Source of the DNA: CAVSRC01 sp963830205
Lineage (GTDB): Bacteria > Pseudomonadota > Alphaproteobacteria > Rhizobiales > Kaistiaceae
Reading direction: 5' to 3'
Assembly: GCA_963830205.1 (NCBI GenBank)
Contig: CAWHLP010000002.1
Span: 108,430-172,429, forward strand
Length of the DNA stretch: 64,000 bases
Positions within the stretch are counted from its first letter, which is position 1. Every line of letters starts with the position of its first letter. Below the pieces are notes generated by a model. That model had not been told where the DNA came from. It made no database searches and saw only the letters and a list, made by a program, of their open reading frames with translations. This document shows positions 8,746 to 20,229 of this stretch, piece by piece. The position numbers were made by a program, and so were the translations under genes.

Positions 8746-9303
8746 TCAGCCGCGCTGCAACACCGCCTGGGGGATCAGCGGATAGGCCTCCTCGACCACA
8801 TAGGGTCCGCCGCCGACCGAATCACGCGAGGAGAAGAGGACGAAGCGGTCGACCTCGACCGGGCCGGTGGAGAAGCCACCGCGCAGGCTGAGATAATCGG
8901 CGATGTCGCGCGCGTTGGCATGGCGCAGGCGGGCAAGGGTGATGTGCGGGGTGTATTTGCGCCCCTCCGGCGGCAGGCCGATGCGCTGCATCAGGCGCTC
9001 GTGCTCGGCCTGAAGCTCGGTCAGCGGCGGCGACGGCTCGACGCGGGCGACGATGGCGTGCGGCTTGCGCGTGCCCAGCGTCCCCACCCCGGTGATGCGC
9101 ATCTGGAAGGCGAGGCGGCGCACCCGCACCAGCGCCTCGGCGATGGCCTCGGCGGCGATCATGTCGATGTCGCCCATGAAGCGCAGCGTCAGATGGTAGT
9201 TCTCGGCGCTGATCCAGCGGGCGCCGGGCAGACCGCCGCGGAGAAAGGACAGGCGCTCAGCGATCCCGAGAGGGATTTCCACTCCGGTGAAGAGGCGCGG
9301 CAT
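8746..9303 (-). CDS. thpR: RNA 2',3'-cyclic phosphodiesterase (2H family)
   Basis: 2H phosphoesterase that opens 2',3'-cyclic phosphates on RNA. The two HxTx motifs are present: YHLTLRFMGD near residue 42 and YTPHITLARL further on. The open frame extends to 9405, but the ATG at 9303 gives the family start MPRLFTGVEIP and is preceded by GGGAGA, giving 185 residues. Cytosolic; physiological substrate not settled in bacteria. Confidence 0.88.
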   Translation of the reverse strand: MPRLFTGVEIPLGIAERLSFLRGGLPGARWISAENYHLTLRFMGDIDMIAAEAIAEALVRVRRLAFQMRITGVGTLGTRKPHAIVARVEPSPPLTELQAEHERLMQRIGLPPEGRKYTPHITLARLRHANARDIADYLSLRGGFSTGPVEVDRFVLFSSRDSVGGGPYVVEEAYPLIPQAVLQRG

Positions 9304-9449
9304 CGGCGAGTCTCCCGGCAGGCTGTCGTCTGTCACCAGACTCGCTGCTTCGCGGCCGGTCTGTAAAGAGGGTCGGAGGGTCTTTTTTGCCCTGATTTGC
9401 GCCATTCACCGATCATTAAGCTGCTGTCATGGTACTTGTTTAGGCTGGG

Positions 9450-9528
9450 GCCGCAGCCCATATTGACCCGCACGTGCGCCAGGGCCCGCCGGGCCGCGCC
9501 GACTTGCAACGAAAGAAGGGACCTTTCG
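9450..9528 (+). ncRNA. Candidate ybhL leader (cis-regulatory RNA) before the Bax-inhibitor gene
   Basis: The 5' leader of the Bax-inhibitor-1 (YbhL-like) gene is structured. GGGCCCGCCGGGCC forms a strong hairpin at about 9482-9495, and CGAAAG / CTTTCG (9510-9528) close a hairpin whose loop holds the AAGGG ribosome binding site directly before the ATG. A ybhL leader RNA is an established alphaproteobacterial motif found before this gene family. Assignment rests on position and folding by eye, without a covariance model. Confidence 0.55.
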
Positions 9529-10308
9529 ATGGCCAATTACGATAATCAGCCCCGCTTCGGCGCAACGGTTGCGCGCGGCGCTGACAGTGCGATCGATGCC
9601 GGCCTCCGGGCCCACATGGTCCGCGTCTACAATTACATGGCCAGCGGCCTGGTGATCACCGGCATCGCCGCCTACGTCGCCTACGCGCTTGCCACCACCA
9701 CCGACCCGGCCTCCGCCGCGGCGACGCTGGGCAACGGCGTCATGCTGACCAGCTTCGGCGCGACCCTCTTTGGCGGCCTGATGTGGGTGCTGATGCTGGC
9801 CACGCTCGGCCTGGTGTTCTTCCTCTCCTTCCGCATCAGCAAGATGAGCGTCGGTGCGGCGCAGGCGACTTTCTGGGGCTATGCGGCGCTGCTCGGCGTG
9901 ACGCTGTCCTCGATCTTCGTGATCTACACCGCGACCAGCATCACCCAGGTCTTCGTCATTACCGCCGGCACCTTCGGCGCCATGAGCCTGTGGGGCTACA
10001 CCACCAAGCGCGACCTGACCGGCATGGGCTCGTTCCTGATGATGGGCCTGTTCGGCATCATCCTGGCCATGGTGGTCGGCATCTTCTGGCATTCCTCGGC
10101 GCTGCAGTTCGCCATCTCGGTGCTCGGCGTGCTGATCTTCACCGGGCTCACCGCCTACGACACCCAGAAGATCAAGGAAATCTACTATGTCGGTGACGAC
10201 GCCGCCGTGGCTGGCCGCAAGGCGATCATGGGCGCGCTCAGCCTCTACCTCGATTTCGTCAACCTGTTCCTGATGCTGCTCCGCCTGTTCGGCCAGGGCC
10301 GCAACTAG
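9529..10308 (+). CDS. Bax inhibitor-1 / YccA family membrane protein
   Basis: Protein of 259 residues with about seven membrane segments, from HMVRVYNYMASGLVITGIAAY to the C-terminal SLYLDFVNLFLMLLRLFG that closes the BI-1 pattern. The conserved TAYDTQKIKE lies before the last helix and carries the acidic pair linked to proton/calcium sensing in the family. The ATG at 9529 is chosen over the longer open frame from 9397 because AGAAGGG lies just upstream and the family starts there. The gene is followed by a strong terminator and is preceded by a structured leader. Confidence 0.9.
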   Translation: MANYDNQPRFGATVARGADSAIDAGLRAHMVRVYNYMASGLVITGIAAYVAYALATTTDPASAAATLGNGVMLTSFGATLFGGLMWVLMLATLGLVFFLSFRISKMSVGAAQATFWGYAALLGVTLSSIFVIYTATSITQVFVITAGTFGAMSLWGYTTKRDLTGMGSFLMMGLFGIILAMVVGIFWHSSALQFAISVLGVLIFTGLTAYDTQKIKEIYYVGDDAAVAGRKAIMGALSLYLDFVNLFLMLLRLFGQGRN

Positions 10309-10335
10309 GCGGGAGATGACCAGGCACTGAAAATG

Positions 10336-10370
10336 AAGAAGGGCGCGGTTCAGCCGCGCCCTTCTTGTTT
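10336..10370 (+). terminator. Rho-independent terminator after the Bax-inhibitor gene
   Basis: Near-perfect stem AAGAAGGGCGCGG / CCGCGCCCTTCTT with a 5-base loop, ending in CTTCTTGTTT. It lies 28 bases past the stop codon at 10308. Confidence 0.85.
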
Positions 10371-10384
10371 GAAGGGCGGCAAAA

Positions 10385-10916
10385 ATGACCGATATCGTCA
10401 TCCGGCCGGCAACAACGGCCGATCTTCCGGCGATCACCGAAATTTATGCCGAGGCGGTCGCCACCGGCACGGCAAGCTTCGAGGTGGTGCCGCCGGAGCT
10501 GGCGGAGATGACGGCGCGCTTCACGCGCCTGACCGCCGAAGGCTATCCCTACCTGGCCGCCGAGCGCGGCGGAAAGGTGCTCGGCTACGGCTATGCCGGT
10601 CCCTATCGCGATCGCCCGGCCTATCGCCACACGGTGGAGGATTCGATCTACCTGGCGGCGGATGCCCGCAGCCAGGGCATCGGCGGGGCGCTGCTTACGC
10701 CAGCTGATCGACGAGGCCATGGTGCTGGGCTTCCGCCAGATGGTGGCGGTGATCGGCGATTCGGCCAACGAGGCCTCGGTGCGCCTGCACAAGGCGGCCG
10801 GCTTCGTGCTCACCGGTACGCTCAAGGATGTCGGCTTCAAGCACGGCCGCTGGCTCGACACGGTGATCATGCAGCGGCCGCTCGGGCGCGGCGCCGACAC
10901 CGAGCCGACGCGCTGA
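10385..10916 (+). CDS. GNAT N-acetyltransferase, phosphinothricin-acetyltransferase-like (interrupted by a +1 frameshift)
   Basis: The first frame gives IVIRPATTADLPAITEIYAEAV, then RPAYRHTVEDSIYLAADARS and the acetyl-CoA loop QGIGGALL. An extra T at about 10694-10695 (CTGCTTACG) shifts the frame, and the next frame continues RQLIDEAMVLGFRQMVAVIG, then NEASVRLHKAAGFVLTGTL to the stop at 10916. Restored length is about 176 residues, normal for PAT/MnaT-like enzymes that acetylate phosphinothricin, methionine sulfone or similar amino acids. The real substrate cannot be read from sequence. Confidence 0.82.
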
Positions 10917-11201
10917 AGCGGTGTGCGTCTGTCCGGTTTGGACACGGGCGTGAGAGACCGGAGAGCAAATCCACTGGAATGGCCAGTCCGGTCCGGATGC
11001 CCACTTCCGCGGGCATGGACGGGCGGACCGTGACTGCGACAAGCCAACGGCCGCACCCCACACTGGTGCCGCTGTAGTCGTCTTTGCACGGTCGACTGGC
11101 CATTTCCGGAAACGCGCTTCGGCCTATCTTCGCCCGCATTCGCCGGCTACATCTCTGGCCTCATCCTGCCAGCATGTGGACAGGCCAAGAGCAACCCGGG
11201 A

Positions 11202-11480
11202 ATGACTGCGACACTCGACCTATCGGCCATCCTGATCGCGCTTGCGGTCGTCGTCGTCGTCGGTGGCTTCTTCGCCTATGTCGCCTATCGCTTCTGGAGC
11301 TTCGGCGGGCAGATGAGCATCTTCCTCGACGGACGGGCGGAGCGCCAGCGGCAACGGCTGGCCTATGAGGAAAAGCACGGCCAGCCACCGGCCTGGAAGC
11401 AGGCGCTGCGAAGGATCGTCCAGATCCTTCTCGTCCTGGCGGCGCTGGGGCTCGCCTGGCTCAAGTTCAGCGGCGCGTGA
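11202..11480 (+). CDS. Small two-helix membrane protein, unknown function
   Basis: Protein of 92 residues: N-terminal hydrophobic segment (residues about 7-30), a charged cytoplasmic-type stretch rich in R, Q and E (about 43-68), then a second membrane segment (IVQILLVLAALGLAWL). Codon use matches neighbours. I do not recognise a family. The start is preceded only by a weak CGGGA. The 285 bases upstream (10917-11201) show no feature I can support. Confidence 0.6.
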   Translation: MTATLDLSAILIALAVVVVVGGFFAYVAYRFWSFGGQMSIFLDGRAERQRQRLAYEEKHGQPPAWKQALRRIVQILLVLAALGLAWLKFSGA

Positions 11481-11713
11481 GGAAGCCTGCGGCGACGGCG
11501 CGAGGCGCGGCCCTTCCCTCTGTTCGTTTCCGCGCAGGATTCTGCTCGCAAGACCGATATGTCTTCCGCTCGCCGGCGCCGTCGGAACCGCGCAGTTGAT
11601 CGTCAGCATGTTCGGCAGGGCGCAAGCATTGCCTGGTCAGAAATGCGTACTGCGGGTAGCAACCCCGTGCTAGGGTATTGGATTGGCTGCAGCTTTCCCG
11701 GGGGGAGCCAAGC

Positions 11714-12802
11714 ATGCACCAAGGCCTTGTCGATCGTATCTACGAAGCGGGTGTCCTGCCTGAGCTATGGCCTGCGGTTCTCGACGACGTCGGCCGCTTG
11801 GTGCGTGGCATAGGAACCGTGCTTCTGGTGCCGACCGCCGGCCGGTGGATTGCATCGCGCGGACTGGAGGCAATGGTCTCCGACTTTGTGACCTCGGGGC
11901 TTGTTGCCGACAATCCGCGGACCAATCGTCTCCTCGCCGAACCCCGGCCCGGCTTCATCGCCGACCTCGACATCTTTTCCCCCGAAGAACTTGCAGCCGA
12001 GCCAATGTATCGCGACTTCCTGAAGCCGCGCGGTGGCGGCTGGGGCGCGGCGACCGTGGTCTCGGTTCCGAGCGGTGACACGCTCGTCATCCATGCCGAG
12101 CGAAGCTTTGACGAAGGTCCCTTCGAGCGCCCCGTCGTGGACATGCTTGATAGCTTGCGACCGCATTTCGCCCGCTCCGCTTTGCTTTCGGCACGGCTCA
12201 ATCTGGAGCGGGCCAGAAGTATCGTGGCTGCTCTCGAACAGATTGGCTTGCCCGCCGCCGTGCTGGGGCGTTCGGGCCGGACCATGGCCGCAAATGACGT
12301 CCTTGTGCAGCTGATGCCGGAGGTGGTTCAGGATCGGCCGTCGCGCCTGGCTTTGACCAATGCCGCGGCGGATCGTCTCTTTTCTGAAGCGATTGCCCGG
12401 CTTGAGGCGACAACCATTGCCTCAATTCCGATTCCGGCGGAGGAGGATCGGCCACCTGCGATCGTCCATGTGCTGCCAGTGCGCGGGGCAGCGTATGACG
12501 TGTTTTCCGGCGCCGAAGCCATCGTTGTCTTGACGCCGGTCGTTCCCCGCGAGGTGCCGACGGCAGCGGTCATTCAAGGCCTGTTCGACCTGACGCCGGC
12601 TGAAGCCAAGGTGGCGGGCGCGATCGGCAATGGCCAAACCCTGGCCGAGATTGCCATCACCCTCGGCAAATCGCCTGAGACAATCCGCAGCCACCTCAAG
12701 GCTGTGCTGGGCAAGACAGGCCTCGACCGGCAGGCCGCGCTGGTGGGGCTGCTAAGGGGCGTTGCCATCCCTGTGCACGAGCAGAAGAACGGCCAGCGCT
12801 GA
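11714..12802 (+). CDS. LuxR-type helix-turn-helix regulator
   Basis: Protein of 362 residues. The C-terminal LuxR/GerE DNA-binding domain is clear: LTPAEAKVAGAIGNGQTLAE, then ITLGKSPETIRSHLKAVLGK. The N-terminal 280 residues match neither a receiver domain nor a typical acyl-homoserine-lactone domain that I can recognise; a central segment (AAVLGRSGRTMAANDVLVQL) looks like a degenerate PAS-type sensor. The ATG at 11714 has GGGGGAG 8 bases upstream; an in-frame ATG at 11678 is less likely. GC content is a little lower than in the flanking genes, and it precedes a low-GC orphan, so the pair may be acquired. Confidence 0.82.
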   Translation: MHQGLVDRIYEAGVLPELWPAVLDDVGRLVRGIGTVLLVPTAGRWIASRGLEAMVSDFVTSGLVADNPRTNRLLAEPRPGFIADLDIFSPEELAAEPMYRDFLKPRGGGWGAATVVSVPSGDTLVIHAERSFDEGPFERPVVDMLDSLRPHFARSALLSARLNLERARSIVAALEQIGLPAAVLGRSGRTMAANDVLVQLMPEVVQDRPSRLALTNAAADRLFSEAIARLEATTIASIPIPAEEDRPPAIVHVLPVRGAAYDVFSGAEAIVVLTPVVPREVPTAAVIQGLFDLTPAEAKVAGAIGNGQTLAEIAITLGKSPETIRSHLKAVLGKTGLDRQAALVGLLRGVAIPVHEQKNGQR

Positions 12803-12895
12803 TTCTTCCGCGGGTCACCCAAAAGGGTGATGTCATTTGTAATGCATCGAAGGAAAATGATGCTCCGGATCGAAACCACGGATGGGAGACGATCG

Positions 12896-13435
12896 ATGCT
12901 GCCGCAATTTGGAATGGGTTTGGGCAAGAAAACCGGGCTCGCTGTCGTGCTGATATTGGCAAATATCTTCATCTATCCACCTGGGGCGTTTGCTGATACG
13001 ATCGTAGAGACGGTAGAATTATCTATGTATCCATTCAGTCATTCGTTCAACATCAGTGGCGTCGGGACGCCCTACGCGATCAAGGCTCCGTACGAAATAC
13101 GGAAGGGCCCTCATGACTATGATGGAGCGTTATTCGCTCCGGATGGGTTTAAGATTTGCTTGGCTCAACTCTTGTGGAAAACCGCTTTCATTGGATCTCA
13201 GGGGACTCTTACAGCAACGTTGCAAGGTCCATCGGATCACTTGGCGTATTATGCCCATTCTCAGGACGATGGAGTGGCCGCAACAATTCAATTTACTTTG
13301 GTAGCGGCGAATGACGCGACCCAGGCGTGCATGAGTCCTACGGTGAACCAAGGCGCAGTGTTTCAGTGCGGAAAGAATACGTCCGCAGGTGAAAAGGATT
13401 GCGTTGAGAAGCAAGCGGGAGGCGTGGTTCGGTGA
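12896..13435 (+). CDS. Secreted protein of unknown function, low GC
   Basis: About 179 residues from the ATG at 12896, supported by GGGAGA 7-12 bases upstream; earlier in-frame ATGs at 12827, 12842 and 12857 lack this. A signal peptide is evident (KKTGLAVVLILANIFIYPPG then AFA-DT). The mature part has cysteines in FKICLAQ, TQACMS, FQCGKN and KDCVEK, which may form disulfides. Codon use is clearly more AT-rich than the rest of the window, a sign of transfer. I do not recognise the family. No partner gene is visible apart from the LuxR gene 94 bases upstream. Confidence 0.6.
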   Translation: MLPQFGMGLGKKTGLAVVLILANIFIYPPGAFADTIVETVELSMYPFSHSFNISGVGTPYAIKAPYEIRKGPHDYDGALFAPDGFKICLAQLLWKTAFIGSQGTLTATLQGPSDHLAYYAHSQDDGVAATIQFTLVAANDATQACMSPTVNQGAVFQCGKNTSAGEKDCVEKQAGGVVR

Positions 13436-13580
13436 CCAGACGGGAGCGTGCGGGTCAATCTGAAATAACTAGGGGCTCACCCACAATTTTATCGCCGAAA
13501 AAGGTGAGCCACATCTTCGCGGGGACCAATTATTCGATATTACTATCCTCCAGCCGACGCTGTAGGCTGGCTCTCCGCCC

Positions 13581-13961
13581 TCAGGCGACGATCTTCAGCC
13601 GCCGGTCGATGACCCTGAGCACATCGGCAAGGTCGTGGCCGCGCCTGAGGATCAGGCCGGTGGCGGTGACCAGCGACCAGATGCCCTGGCGGCGCGCCAG
13701 GCGCGGCTGCTTGATGACCCGGTAGAGCGGGATCTCCGTGGTGCGCCGGAAGATCGAAAAGACCGCCTGGTCCTTGCCCAAGTCGATGGCGTAGTCGCGC
13801 CATTCGCCATCGGCGACCATGCGGCCGTAGACATCCAGAATCTGGTTGAGTTCCTGACGATTGAAACCGACTGGCCCGGAGGCTTGGGCTGTTGGCCTGG
13901 CGGCGAGGGCGATCAGGTTCGCCCGGCCGCCGGACGGCTCTTTTTCTTCCGTCTCGCTCAT
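13581..13961 (-). CDS. DUF2794 family protein
   Basis: Protein of 126 residues. The central block FNRQELNQILDVYGRMVADG, then EWRDYAIDL, AVFSIFRRTTEIPLYRVIK and QGIWSLVTATGLILRRGHDL is the signature of DUF2794, a family largely confined to Alphaproteobacteria. Function unknown; cytosolic by composition. A small hairpin (CCAGCC / GGCTGG, 13551-13571) lies just past its stop and could end the transcript. Confidence 0.87.
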   Translation of the reverse strand: MSETEEKEPSGGRANLIALAARPTAQASGPVGFNRQELNQILDVYGRMVADGEWRDYAIDLGKDQAVFSIFRRTTEIPLYRVIKQPRLARRQGIWSLVTATGLILRRGHDLADVLRVIDRRLKIVA

Positions 13962-14388
13962 GGTGTTTCCCGTGTCATCCCGCCGTCATGATTGCCCCGT
14001 TTTGGAGGCAAGGCAAGGGCGCGCAATGCAGCCGGTTTGGCGCGGTACGGTCGGCGGCGGCAGGCGGCCGGGGGGCCTGCCACAATTTCACGATTTTGCC
14101 GTTTTTCCGCCGTTGACCGAACACGTTGACGAGCAATCATTTCATCGTTGCCTCAGACGGTTCGGCTCGACGGAGACCACGGTAGTTTCTCAGCCCCCCA
14201 GCCCCCCGAGGTTTCTCGTCGGGCCGAATCCCTGACCTAGCGTTCCCGTTTCAGCGGCAACATTGGCCGGCCTCGTGCCGGCCAATTTGCGTTTGGGGGT
14301 CGCCTCACCGCCCGCCAAGGCTTGAAAGCTGCACCGCCAGCGGCGATATCTCGCCCAAAGCAGCCTTTGAATTCCTTGAGGAAACCAC
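13962..14388. promoter_or_regulatory. Intergenic region upstream of htpG, possible heat-shock promoter
   Basis: No ORF with a ribosome binding site and no RNA gene seen in these 427 bases. CTTGAA at 14321-14326 followed about 20 bases later by TATCT (14347-14351) resembles an alphaproteobacterial RpoH promoter (CTTG ... TATnT), about 40 bases before the htpG start. Spacing is slightly long, so this is a weak call. Confidence 0.3.
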
Positions 14389-16291
14389 ATGGCCGAGGGC
14401 GAAACAGCGACCGGCGGCGAAGGGTCGACGACCCGCGCCTTTGAGGCGGAGGTCTCCCGCCTGCTGCACCTGATGGTGCATTCCGTCTATTCCAACCGCG
14501 ACGTCTTCCTGCGCGAGCTGATCTCCAATGCCGCCGATGCCTGCGAGCGGCTGCGCACGCTCGCTTTGTCCGAGCCCGACCTGGTGGCGGACGAATCACC
14601 CTTCCGCATCGTGCTGTCGGCGGACAAGCACGCCGGCACGCTCACCGTGGCGGACAATGGCATCGGCATGAGCCGCGAGGAGCTGATCGACCATCTCGGC
14701 ACGATCGCCCGGTCGGGGACGCGCGCGTTCCTGGAAAGCCTGCCGGAGAACGCCGACAAGAGCGGGCTCATCGGCCAGTTCGGCGTCGGCTTCTACTCGG
14801 CCTTCATGGTGGCGGCGGAGGTCGAGGTCATTTCGCGCCGGGCCGGCGCGGCGGCAAGCCTGGCGCTGGCGCTCGGACGGCAAGGGCAGCTACAGCGTCG
14901 CGCCGGCCGACCTCAGCCAGGCCCCGGCGCGCGGCACCCGGGTGGTGTTGAAGCTTCTCGACGACGCCAAGGACTTTGCCGAGGCGGCGACCATCGAGCG
15001 GGTGGTCAAGGCCTATTCGGCCCATGTGCCGGTGCCGATCGCCCTCACCGTCGGCGACGGGGCGGGGGAGAAGATGCTGGCCGACGGCAGCGCCGTGTGG
15101 CGCAAGCCGAAATCGTCCGTGAGCAAGGAGGAGTACGCCGAGTTCTACGGCCACGTCAGCGGCCAGTACGACGAGCCGGCGCTCACCGTCCATTACCGCG
15201 CCGAGGGGCGCAACGAATATTCGGTGCTCCTCTTCGTGCCGTCGATGAAGCCGTTCGACCTGTTCAACCCGGAGCGCAAGGGACGCATCAAGCTCTATGT
15301 GCGCCGGGTGTTCATCACCGACGAGGCCGACATCCTGCCGGCCTGGCTGCGCTTCGTGCGCGGCGTGATCGATTCGGAGGACCTGCCGCTCAACCTGTCG
15401 CGCGAGATGCTGCAGACCAATCCGGTGCTGGCGTCGATCGGCAAGGCGGTGACGACGCGCATCCTGAGCGAGCTCGACAAGCTCGCCAGCGACGACAAGG
15501 AGACCTTCGAGAAGGTGTGGGACGCCTTCGGCCCGGTGCTCAAGGAGGGGCTCTACGAGGACGCCGAGCGGCGCGACGCGCTGTACAAGATCGCGCGCTT
15601 CAGGACGACCACCGGCGGCAAGACGTGGCGCAGCCTCAGCGACTACGTCGCGGCCATGCGGCTCAACCAGACGGCGATCTATTACGCGCTCGGCGACGAC
15701 GAGGCGGCGATCCTGGCGAGCCCGCATCTGGAAGGCTTCGCCCGCCACGGGATCGAGGTGCTCATCCTCTCCGATCCGGTCGATGCCTTCTGGGTGCGCA
15801 CGGCGCTGGGCTTCGACGGCAAGCCGTTCCAGTCGGTGACCCAGGGCGGCGCCGACCTCGACGCCATTCCGCTCGCCGAAGGCGAGAGCGCGGAAGAGGC
15901 GGCGCCGGACAGCGCCGTGGCGACGCTTGCGGCGCGCTTCAAGCAGACGCTCGGCGACAGGGTCAGCGAGGTGCGCGTGTCGAAGCGGCTGGCGACAAGC
16001 GCGGTCTGCCTGGTGGCGCCGGAGATGGGGCCGGACCGGCAGCTCGAGAAGATTCTCTCGCGCGCCGGCGAACTCAAGAAGCACCTGGCGCCGGTGCTCG
16101 AGCTCAACCCGACCCATGGGCTGGTCAAGGCGCTCGCCGGCAAGGCGACGGGCGGCGGCGAGGCGACGATCCTCGACGATGCGGCGGTGATCCTCTACGG
16201 CGAGGCCAAGATCCTCGACGGCGAACCGCCCGACGATCCGGCCGACCACGCGGCGCGCATCGCCCGGCTGATCGAGAAGAGCCTGGGGTAG
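14389..16291 (+). CDS. htpG: Molecular chaperone HtpG (Hsp90), interrupted by a +1 frameshift
   Basis: ATP-dependent Hsp90 chaperone, cytosol. The N-terminal GHKL ATPase motifs are intact: LRELISNAADACERLR, ADNGIGMS, IARSGTRAF, GQFGVGFYSAFMV. The frame is lost at about 14847-14862 (an extra base in GGCGCGGCGGCAAGCC), and the following frame resumes AWRWRSDGKGSYSV through the middle and C-terminal domains (LPLNLSREMLQTNP, GFEVL-type region as ARHGIEVLILSDPVD) to the stop at 16291. Restored length is about 634 residues, normal for HtpG. Because both parts are well conserved, a sequence error is far likelier than inactivation. Confidence 0.92.
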
Positions 16292-16296
16292 GGCAC

Positions 16297-16362
16297 GTGA
16301 ATGGTGAATGGCGAATGGCAGGCGGACGAGCGTCTGCGCCCATTCACTATTCACCATTCACC
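16297..16362. repeat. Palindromic repeat after htpG
   Basis: GTGAATGGTGAATGG at the left and CCATTCACTATTCACCATTCACC-type arms at the right form an imperfect inverted repeat around a GCGGACGAGCGTCTGCGC centre that is itself palindromic. It differs from the CTCCCC family. It lies just past the htpG stop and could end transcription of both convergent genes. Confidence 0.65.
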
Positions 16363-16378
16363 ACATCACTGCGGCGCC

Positions 16379-17134
16379 TCACGTCCCGGTCATGTCGATG
16401 GTGGCGGCGCCGAGGATCGGGCCGGGCAGGCCGTCCTTGGTCTCGGCCTGGAGCAGCACGGCGCAGCGGCCGACGTCGGCGTGCTTGATCTCGCTCTTGG
16501 GCAGGTCGACCGACATCGATTCGCCCTTCCACATGGCGATCGGGCGAAGCTTCCTGACCACGTTGCTGTAGGTGATGGTGGCGCCGCTGTTTTCGCCGGC
16601 CCGGATCGGCACGCTGACCGAGCGGTCGTACATCACCAGCCACAGGGTGGCATGGGGCATGGCGGCCTTGGCGGCGGGGTCGGCCGCATCGATGGCGACG
16701 GTGATGGCGTCACCGGTCGAGGACAGCGACAGATGCACCGGCAGGCCGTCGGGATATTTGGCGAGCGCCGCGTCGATGAGCGCCTGGTTCGAGCCGACGA
16801 CATGGGTGCGGCCGTCGATCACCGCCTGCGGCGTGTAGACCTGGCCGTCGCCGCGCGCCTGGGCGTAGTTGCGCTGGCGGTCGGTGTTGTCGGGACTGGC
16901 GAGCGTGTCCTTCCAGCCGAGATAATCCCAGTAGTCGACGTTGTAGGAGAGCGCCAGCAGGTCCTTGCGATCGGCATACTGGCCGAGCAGCTTGTCGGCC
17001 GGCGGGCAGGACGAACAACCCTGGCTGGTGAACATCTCGACGACGCCCTTGATCTCGGCCTGAGCCGGGACGGCGGCGAGCACCATGCCGGCGATGAGGC
17101 CGCCGAAAGCAATCGCGGAAATCGTCGTTTTCAT
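16379..17134 (-). CDS. DUF1223 secreted thioredoxin-fold-like protein
   Basis: Protein of 251 residues with a signal peptide (MKTTISAIAFGGLIAG then VPAQA-EI). The mature part opens with VVEMFTSQGCSSCPPADKLL, a CxxC motif in the position of a thioredoxin active site, followed by YWDYLGWKDTLA and VYTPQAVIDG, typical of DUF1223. The family is periplasmic and presumed to be redox-linked, but its reaction is not established. Confidence 0.87.
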   Translation of the reverse strand: MKTTISAIAFGGLIAGMVLAAVPAQAEIKGVVEMFTSQGCSSCPPADKLLGQYADRKDLLALSYNVDYWDYLGWKDTLASPDNTDRQRNYAQARGDGQVYTPQAVIDGRTHVVGSNQALIDAALAKYPDGLPVHLSLSSTGDAITVAIDAADPAAKAAMPHATLWLVMYDRSVSVPIRAGENSGATITYSNVVRKLRPIAMWKGESMSVDLPKSEIKHADVGRCAVLLQAETKDGLPGPILGAATIDMTGT

Positions 17135-17283
17135 GTGGCCTGCACGTGTGATCCCAGCGGGTGCCGGAACCTCCGGCCTTTCCCAAGCCGCCCAGGGTCA
17201 ACCTATGGCCTGGGAGGGTCAAGTTCGAGTCACGTTCGCTTGAGAGCGGGCGCACGCTTCACGCGCGCGCCCGTGATCGAGGC

Positions 17284-20016
<2,733 letters not shown>

Positions 20017-20229
20017 GTCCGATACTCCTTGGCTCAGTGAAGCGCCCGCGACGAGAAGGAGAAGGCGGCACACCGGGTGTTCCGGAGGCGACGGCGCGGA
20101 TCGCGGGCCTTATAGTGAATCTTAGATGGTGATGCCAGACGATCATGGGGCGGGCGGCGCCGATTTGCTGCTGAAATCTGCCGGGCAAGGCTGCCGAAAC
20201 CGCGCCGGCGGTCGTGGAGTGGGGCGCAT

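Noticed and set aside
9397..9528. Longer N-terminus for the Bax-inhibitor protein
   Set aside because: The extension is not hydrophobic or family-like, lacks a ribosome site, and overlaps the structured leader; ATG 9529 fits the family.
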